Below, in pieces: positions 54,882 to 64,000 of a stretch of DNA of 64,000 bases (the stretch's first letter is position 1; every line of letters starts with the position of its first letter). A program made the translations under genes and the position numbers. The notes below the pieces were generated by a model. The model saw only the letters and a list, made by a program, of their open reading frames with translations. It was not told where the DNA came from and searched no databases. Source of the stretch: Polyodon spathula (lineage: Eukaryota > Chordata > Actinopteri > Acipenseriformes > Polyodontidae); the NCBI RefSeq assembly GCF_017654505.1, contig NC_054553.1:1664501-1728500 (forward strand), read 5' to 3'.

Positions 54882-55639
54882 GCTTTATGTAGATTCATAC
54901 CATATTGCAAGACCCCTGCGTATATGATATCTCAATGCAATTAAATGTCTCATGGAAACGAGCAGGAAATTCAGTCGTGATTTGGCAGCGTTCCCCCAAT
55001 TAACCAGCAGTCACTGGTGGGTATCTCTGGGTTTGATCAATGTCTTAGAGTCGGGAGGCCCACTTACAGCATGTAATTAGTGGGTATTAATGTTGTCTCA
55101 TGGATGAGATTAATGAACATGATATCAGAATAAGGAAGAACATCAAAAGAAGAATATGCCGCCCGACTTCAATGTGCATTGCTGAAAGTCCAATGGATAC
55201 CGTACTCATACAGTGCCAGTATTGCAAAAAACACAAGCTCATTATGTTGTGCTGCCAAGGCTGCCAGAATACAGTACAATGTTTGGCATCCTATGGCAGA
55301 ATACAGCATGTCTATGCATTTCTTCAAGCCAATTAAAAATTTGGCAGCAAGTCTCATCAGATCATTGAAAATGGAGAACGGCAAACGTATTAACAGTCTT
55401 ATTAATCTAACGCTCAGGAAAAGTAGGGGGATTAATTTGAGTCACAAGAGTAAAAAGCCCTTTGTGGGATAGTAGAGGTTTGCCGAGACTGGAGGGTCTG
55501 TGTTGGACTAAATTTCTCCACTTTGATTAGGCTTGTAGAGAGCAGGATATTTTTGATTATTCCCCTTTGATTTAAACAAAGCCAAAGTCTTCTGATAGGT
55601 TCCTCAGAAAAACAAGCATTGTGTATTGTGCACAAACAA
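54880..55639. other. Noncoding DNA, low stop density at 55100-55470
   Basis: Three frames on two strands are open across 55100-55472. The segment is balanced in composition and carries repeated GGCAGAATACAG/GCCAGAATACAGTAC words (about 55263-55305). No family resemblance is seen in any frame. It could be a conserved noncoding element or chance. Confidence 0.4.
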
Positions 55640-55687
55640 AAGAAGAAGAAGAAGAAGAAGAAGAAGAAGAAGAAGAAGAAGAAGAAA
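55640..55687. repeat. (GAA)n microsatellite, 16 units
   Basis: Perfect GAA run of 48 bp, followed by three imperfect ATAGAAGTT units (55690-55716). GAA/TTC tracts can form triplex DNA. The arginine-only frame across it is an artefact. Confidence 0.97.
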
Positions 55688-55719
55688 TAATAGAAGTTAT
55701 AGAAGTTACAGAAGTCTTT

Positions 55720-56330
55720 GTTTGTGCCGGAAACTGCTCCTTGTGCTTTTAAAAAAACATGAGCTGTTAGTTTTCTTTTTGATTGATAAGTGCATTAATT
55801 GTTCACTGACTCGGATGTCTAGAAAGAGTCCTATTACAGTAATTTATGTCAAAGCTCTGTGAATGCAGTGCACTGTTTAAAGATGTAATTGCTTGCACTT
55901 TCATAGCAACTGCTACATTTATTCCAATTAGATCTCTGCTCTGTTCCTCCGTGGCTCAAACCCAATACATCCCTCATTACAAATTACAGTGACAGGTCCT
56001 AGAGCCAAAACAGCTCTGATCTATATTGAGGGAAGAGAAATATATTCCAATTATCACAACAGGACAAGACCTGGCAATGCAATAAATTAGAATGTTTATA
56101 ATTTTTTGTTATTGCAAATCTGCAGAACTTGTACACGTTGCACAAAGTTGAAAGTTTATAATTACTAATTTATGGCCAGTGATATATAGACATGTTATTG
56201 CTGAAATGTATGTAAAATCATCACAAGTTGTACAACAATACAGAGTACATGCAGCAATAACAGTTTGAAGGCACTGTCATGGACTGAATTAGTATTGCGA
56301 GTGAGTAACTGTGAACTTGTGGCTTGCAGT
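55720..56330. other. Noncoding spacer, nothing identified
   Basis: Single-copy sequence; no gene or repeat is recognised. Confidence 0.55.
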
Positions 56331-56339
56331 TTGCAGGTG

Positions 56340-56940
56340 CAGTGGTGAAATGACAGACACAAGACAGATCACAATTAAACAGCTCTTTATTTAGCTGGGT
56401 TGCGTGTCAACAACACTGAAATAATAAGCACAGGCCATGTGTATTGCTCCGGTCAAAACAAGGGTTTTAGTCCCGAAATAATAAGACACTAATAATAATA
56501 ACACACAACACAGACACCGTCACCTCCAGGCAGTGAGTGCTCTTGTGCAGGTGTTAGAACAACAAACAAACAAAACACAAAACTCTCTCGGTACATTTAC
56601 ACTCTGTCTCCTTTACCAGTCCTTGCAGTAACCATAACAAAGGAACAAATTGCTTCGTCACCTCCCCTGAACTACCCTTAGTCACGCCCCCTTTGATAGC
56701 CAGGGCAATCATGTTTCCTCCAATCCATGCCTGACACATTGCTTACTGTACTAAGGCAATGATTTCCGGTATTGTGACTCCACCCCCTTCCTGGAGGGCA
56801 GGCTTCCAACTGACCCTGGAATGAACTGTCAAACCATCCAGTACGGGGCACACTGTTCTTGTTATACAGTGCCTTTGCAGATCGGGAGGGAACTTGTTGA
56901 CTAGGATTCATTCGCTCTCTGTCACAGTAACAGACAGAAA
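56340..56940 (-). mobile_element. Possible solo-LTR remnant
   Basis: The block is richer in G+C than its surroundings. On the minus strand it runs from GC-rich text (about 56940-56640) with several CCTCC and GGGCGTG-type words to an AATAAA polyadenylation-type signal (about 56390, in CCCAGCTAAATAAAGAG). The plus-strand text TCGTCACCTCCCCTGAACTA, CACGCCCCCTTTGATAGCCA and CCCCCTTCCTGGAGGGCAGG resembles LTR sequence I associate with sturgeon-type genomes. No internal coding region, primer-binding site or paired LTR is present, so at most it is a solo LTR. Ends are not fixed. Confidence 0.4.
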
Positions 56941-56959
56941 TTATTGTAGATCCTGTCAA

Positions 56960-58130
56960 AGACTGAAGCTGTGCACCAGACTGCCAATAATATCCATTTA
57001 GACGAAAAAAAAAAAGTTACACTGGAAAAGCACACAAGAGATAAATAAATGATAGATGAACATGAATTACATGGTTCTGAAAATAACTCTGTATTCCTAG
57101 TGAGGCTGGTAATGAGAGGTGAGAGTGGAGAATCCCTGTTCTTATTTAGTCAAGGACCAAGCTGAAGGTGAAGGTTACAGTTTCTAACTTCATTACGTCT
57201 TTGGAGAGTGTTGACCAGCTTAATGGATGGTGAGAAGTGTTGCCCCAGCAACCTGCTTGCTGCAATGGCTTTGCTACGAAGCTCTGCTGATACCTACTTC
57301 CATTAAAGCCCTGCTGTACATGGATATATTTTAGTTTCACAAGATTCCAATAATGTATTAACGATTTGCATGATTATATTTGTATTATTTTATTACATTA
57401 TTACATCTTATTGCATTGTTCACAATCATGCATTTTTTAATCACTTTCTGAGATTTTTTTTTTTACCATCAATCTATATAATTTAGCATATGAAGTGACA
57501 GACGATTCCCGAATGAATGTACAGAACAACTACATACACAGCACTGCAATTAACGTTAATTCAGTATATGTAGAAAGTGGCTATAAAAATGTATATTAAA
57601 CATAAATCAGATCTGTACTGTGTCGTGCATCAATGACAGTAAGACTATGCTAATGTAAGTTAACAGAACGGAAAAACAGCCTGTATTGTTTGCAGTGCAC
57701 TAAAAAAAAAAAAACCTATAAATAACAGCACAATGTCAACCAAGAAAAATAATTACAGGTTGAGAGTACCATCCACCGAGAGGGGAAAATTCAGGAAAAT
57801 TCTCATTGAAATGCAAAGGAGAATTACATTTCTCTATATGGAAATAATGATCTGTGACATATGTACTACTATTTATAATAAATTACACTATTCGTTTTGA
57901 CAAATATACTGTTTTAAAAAATGTTCCCATTTAAAAATGTTAGACAGTATGTCTGCTTTACAAGACAGTATTTATTTTACTGATTGGTGTTTCAGATGAA
58001 TTTATTGCTGATTTCTTTATTCCTCAGCATTTTCAATTTCCATTCTCCTCATCTAATTCACTTGGCAGCATATCTGAAAATGCATGCTTTACACACTGAA
58101 CAATGCCAATCTCCTTATTATTGTGTTCAG

Positions 58131-58135
<5 letters not shown>
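56960..58135. other. Unique noncoding DNA
   Basis: No gene or repeat is recognised beyond short A or T runs. Confidence 0.6.

Positions 58136-58191
<56 letters not shown>
58136..58191. repeat. (TA)n microsatellite
   Basis: Perfect TA run of about 55 bp. Confidence 0.97.
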
Positions 58192-58195
<4 letters not shown>

Positions 58196-58950
58196 CACTT
58201 TCGAGTAATGGGTCCTGATGTACATGTGATCGAGTCAAATTAGAAAATGTGTTTTCGGTGTATAAACTGAATTTTGCACAATTATTAAGAAAGCCTTTGT
58301 TCAAATCAACATGGGCCTCTAATTGTAGAAATAAATCATGCTGTGTCTTCATTGTGCTTGATCCTGACAAATAGTTGATTTCCATCATTAGAATGCATTC
58401 CATATTGGCAACCTCAAAGTCACTGTTATTTCCACTGATTTCGTTCATACGCACATATAACATGACAGATTGTTTGGGATAAGAGCAACAAATAATAAAA
58501 TCCAGTTACTTTGCAAGCCTATAACATGCATACTGTTGTATATAAAAAACAAGTTGTTAATACTTGTCCAAAAATAAAAAATAAATCACTGTTCTTTGCA
58601 CCAATTATTAAAAGTGTTGATCAAACAAACAGTAAAACAAAGACAAGCGATATAAAACAAAATATTTATAAGCACTGTGGTTTTAGTTACAAAATGATCA
58701 CGACTGCACAAGTCAAAGATTATTATCTGTGGGGGACAATTTCTCTCAGTTACAGAGAAGTTTAGGAGGATACATTGAGGTTTAGGAAACAATGCATAAT
58801 ACCATAAAAGAAATAAGAAATTAGTAGAAAATGAGCAGATAGTTTCTTTGTCAATCCCAGCTGCATGTTAGGGATAAAGTAGGACTTTATTTTAAAAACA
58901 TGCTATATATCTCAGAGTAACTCAAGACGTACTGTATTTTGTTTTTGTAA
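58192..58950. other. Noncoding spacer, nothing identified
   Basis: Single-copy AT-rich sequence; frames on both strands are unsupported. Confidence 0.55.
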
Positions 58951-58959
58951 GGAGCACAG

Positions 58960-59060
58960 AGGGTTAGAGGTGGCGCCCAAGCTAGGGTTGGCACATCGCT
59001 GATTAGTACTTGCCTGAGTAATCAGCCCTGGAAAGGGTCTGTGCAGGGAATATATTATCA
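58960..59060 (+). mobile_element. 5S rRNA-derived SINE head (fragment)
   Basis: Three words match 5S rRNA in order and spacing. AAGCTAGGG (58979-58987) matches AAGCTAAG of 5S. TGATTAGTACTTG (59000-59012) matches TGGTTAGTACTTG, the box C region. CTGGAAA (about 59028) matches CTGGGAA. The gap between the first two words is 21 bases here and 20 in 5S rRNA. Between TACTTG and CTGGAAA the sequence is diverged, and GCTGATTA/TAATCAGC (58998-59005 and 59019-59026) can pair. The 5' third of 5S is not recognisable and there is no 5S 3' end, so this is not a working 5S gene. A 5S-headed SINE (SINE3/AmnSINE-like class) is the likeliest origin. Confidence 0.6.
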
Positions 59061-59159
59061 GTGGCGCCTCTTCTTTATATAATTCTGTTTCCTGTAAATA
59101 TGACTGCAGTTGGCATCCGTTGAAACAAAAAAGTTGTTTTTCTGAACACATAATATACT

Positions 59160-62100
59160 TCTAACAAAGGTAGGCTATGTAGAGAGTGCATTCCTCCCCT
59201 CGTCCTGCATCTCTTACACAATATTCAATTTTGTGATTACCCTTTGTCTTCCAGAATGGACTGTAGGAGACTATCTGTAGATAATGAACGTAATGCACTG
59301 GCAGCAAAGCAGCACTAAGTGCAGTGGATACATTCCTTCTCTAGACTCATTTGCTGTACCGCATCTATTTATTTAAACATTGCAATAACCCTTTAGACAA
59401 CTTCCACAGCAATGCAGGAAGACTATCTGAACATGAGGAAAGGAAACCCATTGCAAGCCTCTTCAATGCCGACAATAACTTGCACACATTGTACAGCCTC
59501 ATCATTTCAGCTGCAATCTTCGCGTTTACTTTGGCTGCTTGTCACAAGGTTATTGTAGAAGAGTTTTACACTTTTTATATGTTACCGCCACCAAGTGGTG
59601 GCTTTATAAAATCTATAGACTTAATATTTTAGATTTTACACGCCTGAGCTTTTGAATCATAAACTGATTAAAAAATATACCTCAAAAAATCACACAAAAA
59701 AAATAAAATAAAATAGAAAGCGTATGAATCAGAAATGGTCTTAGGGTTTGGCAGGCATATGCTAACCTACAGGATACAGCCAGTAATTGTTTGTAATTAG
59801 TTGTTAATGTTTACATCAGTATTAATTGCAGGAGTCTACTGGCTTATTAGTTACAGTTGTCACACAACCCAGGTCACCATAACTGAACAGTACCAACCAC
59901 TGGCCAAACAGCAGATCAAAATAGCATCCAAGGAATTTGATTGATGAGGAGAAATATATATTTTTTTAAATTCAAATTCAAGAAAATGTTGCACATTTAA
60001 CATGAACGTGAGAAGCCATTTTCAACTAATTATAACAAATAAAGTCCACTCTGCTCCGCATTTATACTGTAATTCAATCTCAGGTTTTTTGCTGACATTG
60101 ATAAATCAGGAAAGCTCTCAAAGGAATTACATCCTTAGTACGTACTTTTGGGTGTACATTTTTCCCTGTGTATCGTGTTTCTTGTAATAAGCCCCATTTT
60201 CTTCACAATTAAAAAAAAAGAAAATGAATGAAAAAAATCTCCATAAGACACAATTCCAATTGAAGGGTAAATGGACTTTACCCAATTCAAAGAGAAAAAT
60301 AAGTCTGGAAAACTGAGCAATCTAGAGAAAACTTATGCTAATAAAGCTTTGGGTATTAACCATTTCATGGCCGGAAACATATAACCTTAAATACCTAATT
60401 ACAGAATTCCCCAATGAGAACGCTAACAGCTGTATTTCGATGACCCCAAGGCTGTGCTCGAAACAGCAAACATGATTGATATGGAATTGCACATTGATTT
60501 CCGTCATTAGAATGTGTTCTGTATTTGCAAACCAACAAGCTAATATTTAGTGATGGCTTGATCCAATAAGCATTTTATATGTGCCAGGATTGCTCCAAAG
60601 CTGATTGCAAATCATTAGACCTCCAGAATGTACCACTGCTGTCACCAAGAGCACGGATGACATTCCCTCTCTCAGATGTACAGCAGTACAACTCCACACA
60701 CAGCAATCAAAATAGTGACATCTACTGGAGCAGCAACACAGTAATCTATGTTCTGTTTTTATTGGAAAAACACTTACAGTAGAAAATATGTGCTTGCATA
60801 CTCTCCTTGCATCTATTTCAATTCATTATCAATGTAGAGGAGGCTTTTTTAAATGCCATTTTAAGTTTTGTAAGGCTAAGGCAACATAATTCAATTTAAC
60901 CCCTTAGCCATGAAATAAGCACCAATGAAATATTAAAATGAAATGCAATTAAATATCTGTATTATTAAAAAATACAATATTTGTAATATTAATGGTTTTA
61001 GCTATTTTGTCCTGTTAATGTTAATAATTTATCATTATTTGTTTTATAACAACTGCCACTGAAATTAGGCAATTAATATTTTAGCAACCACACAGCTAAA
61101 ATATTTATGGATCAGCCTACTGCTCTTATTATATAAGCATATAATAAAACGATGGTAATTATATTAATGTATGACATTTTGACATCCTCTTATGGAATTT
61201 TCTTCATGAAAAGAAGACGAGTGATGAAACTGTGTGCGTCCCATCATGGGTGATTCTGCAAGATCACATTCAGGAAAATGCCTGCTCTAAAAATATGGTT
61301 AAACTCAAGTGAATTCCCTTTGAACAAAATAACTGGTTAGGAAGCCATTTAATTTTTTTTAGTTAATATTATTTCCACAATACCTCAGTTCACATGTTAC
61401 TCACGAGGTGAGAACAATTGGTAAAAACTGCAATTTGAACCCACACAACAGCATGGGTCCCGTGGCTGTTTTCACTTTGTTCTGCTCTATTTTCTCTTTT
61501 CCTCTAACCAAACGCATGCTGGAGCAAAGTGGCTATGCAGCTTGAACGTGATTTCCAGGGAATCAGCAGAGCGCTTCTGCAGAACACTGTTCAAATGAAA
61601 CACAGATGTCGCAATGATTGCTCCTTCATAGACCTAACATTCACTCCAATGAGAGCCGCTTCATGCTTCTAGTTGAAAACATTTCCCTTGGAATACAGTA
61701 TGTAGCCCAAAGAAAGATTAGGGGTTTAGGGTAAGGCAGATATGGTCACAGTGATACAGCTGTATAAAACAAAAGGACCTCAATTAAAAAAATACATAAC
61801 AGCAGTGAAAAATGACAAGATTAGAATATGATATTCCTTAACCCTTAATGCACAGCAGTGTCAGAAAGAGCAGACAGAGTAGGTGAAACTAATGGAAACA
61901 GTGTGTTTCATTCAATTTGTCTTAAGAATCCAATCATTTTCAACAGATTAACGCAGAAATATTATTAATCTGCCCTTTCCCAATTCCATGGATTTACTAA
62001 TGGAATTTGACATTTAGAAGTGTTATCAAGTAATAGTCCATCATAAGCATCAAAAGCCTCCCTGTCAATACATCCAGTCTCCCGAGTGACCCTGGAGGAT

Positions 62101-63164
62101 GCAGATTGCATCACACACACATTGCACTAAAGCAGCAGCTTGATGACCATGCTGACTGTTTTTTTTTTTTTCATAATGTTAACTAGATTATTGTCTAGTT
62201 AAATACTAGCAACATTATTGTCAGGTTAAATAGTTATAGACAGGGTATGACTGGGTATTAATGGGTTAACGTACACTATGTTTACAGTTAATTATTGCAC
62301 TGTAAAATAAAGTAACCGTATTTATACCACAACAGAAAAACAGTCGCTGTATGTTATTAAGATGGCAATGCTCAGCCACTAAGCGTCAGTTGGAATGATT
62401 GACTGAGGAGAGGTGTGTGTAATGCAATCATGATGACAACTTGTTCCTGCCATTATCATCTTCCAAGAGGCCAATTGCTTTACAGCTGGCGCAGTGAGAA
62501 TCTGGCTTGGTTTGACAAGCAATGCTGGGCACTGAAAAGGATGTTCAGGGTCAGATTTGACAAACAACAGCAGCCAAACAGTAAAGCACATGTCTGAGTG
62601 CCAGGGTTGATGACATTTAAAGCCAATTGCTGCTGGTGGCAGTTGCATTTCTAAGCATTTCTAAACAGTGTAACATGTCTGTATAACATTGAATGGGCCA
62701 CTATTTCTGCATAAACCATTTTTGTTATAAAAAAAAAAGATGAGAAAAGAAAAAAAATCTGGACCAGGAACAAAGAAATCTGCACATATTTTCCCACTAA
62801 GAAAAATTAAGTTTTTTTTTCCCCCTCCTCATACAATGACAGGACTATCAATTTACTGGGCGATAAGTTTCATGCCATGTCTGATTCTGAAAAAAAAAAA
62901 AATTATCAGGTACTTCAAACAATTTCAGCTTGGTTTGAAACCTAACTTGAGCAGAAAGTTAATTAGACACCCTTCAGATTCTCTTAGCTGCTCAGACTGA
63001 AGCCTGAAAGTAAAGGTTTATGACTTATTTTCTCTTTGGGCCCTCTCAAAGAGGAAATATATTTGAAATGGTTTGTTGGCTACCCATATACACAGTGAAA
63101 AAAAAAAAAATCTACTGCATTAATTTAACTGTAAGAAACTAAATCTACAGATGGATAATAACTT
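59160..63164. other. Long unique noncoding stretch
   Basis: About 4 kb with no microsatellite of note, no recognised transposon and no gene. The region 60880-61150 is very AT-rich with many TAAT words and no simple repeat. A short TTTAGGG-like patch (about 61723) is too weak to call telomeric. Frames at 62379-62648 (minus) and 62415-62597 (plus) overlap antisense and are unsupported. Confidence 0.55.
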
Positions 63165-63192
63165 ATTATATATAATATATATATATATATAA

Positions 63193-63263
<71 letters not shown>
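63165..63263. repeat. (TA)n microsatellite
   Basis: About 95 bp of TA with AATATATA-type breaks near its start. It abuts the 140-bp dispersed unit directly. Confidence 0.97.
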
Positions 63264-63268
<5 letters not shown>

Positions 63269-63403
63269 TTGTGTGTTTTCAAGGTTCATACTCCACACAC
63301 ATGAAATGTCGAGCTTTCCACAATACAAAAGCTTAGATACTTACTCATACATATTAGCATCACTAGCTGGAACCCTCTAATGAGATGGGGTGATCATCAA
63401 AGC
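63264..63403 (+). repeat. 140-bp dispersed unit, copy 2
   Basis: Second copy of the unit at 48974-49113, with two substitutions in 140 positions. Here it is bounded by TA dinucleotides on both sides, with no spacer, so it sits inside a (TA)n tract. The sharp loss of homology on both sides at the TA boundaries suggests insertion into, or capture by, the microsatellite. Confidence 0.92.
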
Positions 63404-63482
63404 TATATATATATATATATATATCATCATACAAACTGCAATATAATATATATATATATCATCATACAAACTGCAATATAAT
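63404..63482. repeat. Tandem 35-bp duplication with (TA)n
   Basis: The word CATCATACAAACTGCAATAT occurs at 63425 and 63460, each preceded by a TA run, giving two units of 35 bp. The unit resembles the 3' end and flank of the 140-bp unit copy 1 (ATCATCAAAGCAACTGCTGT), but the match is loose. Confidence 0.85.
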
Positions 63483-63899
63483 GAATAAACCATTTCTTAA
63501 AATCCAAGCATAATCCTGTGCAGTGGGCACAGTCAGACTTTTTGGCTGCTCTAAAAAAAAAAATAAAAAAAAGAATGAAAAAGAAAGCAGAGTAGCTTCA
63601 TACAAAAAATAACAAACCTGAGCATTGTGGAAGTTGAAAGCAAATAAATGGTACGTGCTGTCATTTTTTAATATTCTCTAGAAAAGATTATTTTTACTGT
63701 AAAATGTTTAAAACTCTTTATTAGCCTCCTGTTGCATTGTTTAACAAATATAAGTACAAAATCTGCCAGAATAAGAAACAGTGTACAAAGTGTTTTGCTT
63801 TAATAGACACGATTGCTGCATGATTGCTTCCCTGTGACTAAATAGATTCAAAGCAGATTCACACCATAATAAAAGGATTATGCCTCTGCTGTTGTGTAA
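63483..63899. other. Noncoding spacer, nothing identified
   Basis: Single-copy sequence with A-rich runs; no feature is recognised. Confidence 0.55.
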
Positions 63900-63945
63900 T
63901 ACAAAAATAATAACAATAATAACAATAATAATACTAATAAATACA
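63900..63945. repeat. Degenerate (AAT)/(AAC)n triplet tract
   Basis: AAT triplets mixed with AAC and one ACT (AATAATAACAATAATAACAA), about 45 bp; an imperfect member of the TAA class. Confidence 0.88.
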
Positions 63946-64000
63946 TAAAAACAGTCAACTAAAGCAGCCCCCTTTATTGTTTCTAAGCAGAGCAATAAAA

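Noticed and set aside
55626..55862. Arginine-rich frame of 78 codons
   Set aside because: The arginine stretch is the (GAA)n microsatellite and the rest has no family features.
58979..59034. Possible 5S rRNA gene
   Set aside because: The 5' third and 3' end of 5S are missing and the middle is diverged, so it cannot be a functional gene.

Overview
This is a stretch of vertebrate nuclear DNA, most likely intergenic or deep-intronic, in which I find no supportable protein-coding gene and no functional RNA gene. The open frames are short. The longest is 162 codons, at 49796-50284. They are often mutually antisense or driven by microsatellites, and none carries a recognisable domain apart from fragments of one decayed LINE. 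The base composition is AT-rich. Microsatellites are exceptionally dense: (TA)n, (TAA)n, (GT)n, (CT)n/(GA)n, (GAA)n, (GATA/TATC)n and a 42-base run of C.

The organism is probably a ray-finned fish. The evidence is a fish-type L2/SINE 3' tail (8075-8138), a CR1-like LINE 3' end (47219-47995, minus), tRNA-derived SINEs (34846-35320 plus; about 36600-36852 minus) and short interstitial TTAGGG tracts. From memory the 34.8 kb SINE and two LTR-like blocks resemble repeats common in sturgeons and paddlefish, so a non-teleost such as Acipenser or Polyodon is my best guess. That part is inference.

Layout. 1-5.4 kb is unique DNA with a (TTA)n, an 87-bp (CT)n and a 33-35 bp tandem duplication. 5.4-8.9 kb is a repeat nest: inverted-repeat element, telomere-like motif, old dispersed repeat, four (TAA)n tracts and an L2-type tail. 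8.9-30 kb is mostly unique AT-rich DNA with long (TA)n tracts, a poly(C) run, a fold-back MITE at 27.2 kb and second copies of the repeats at 6.4 kb (21.3 kb) and 7.0 kb (11.1 kb). At 30.19 kb there is a clean 137-bp hAT-type MITE with a perfect 8-bp target-site duplication. 34.8-36.9 kb has two SINEs. 41-44.3 kb has compound microsatellites. 47.2-48.0 kb has the 5'-truncated LINE. A 140-bp unit at 48.97 kb recurs at 63.26 kb with only two differences. A 40-bp minisatellite lies at 53.25 kb, a possible solo-LTR remnant at 56.3-56.9 kb and a 5S-rRNA-like SINE at 59.0 kb.

No genes work together here. What the window holds is a record of transposon insertion and microsatellite growth. A few repeat-free, TAAT-rich stretches (notably 52240-52650) are candidates for conserved regulatory DNA.
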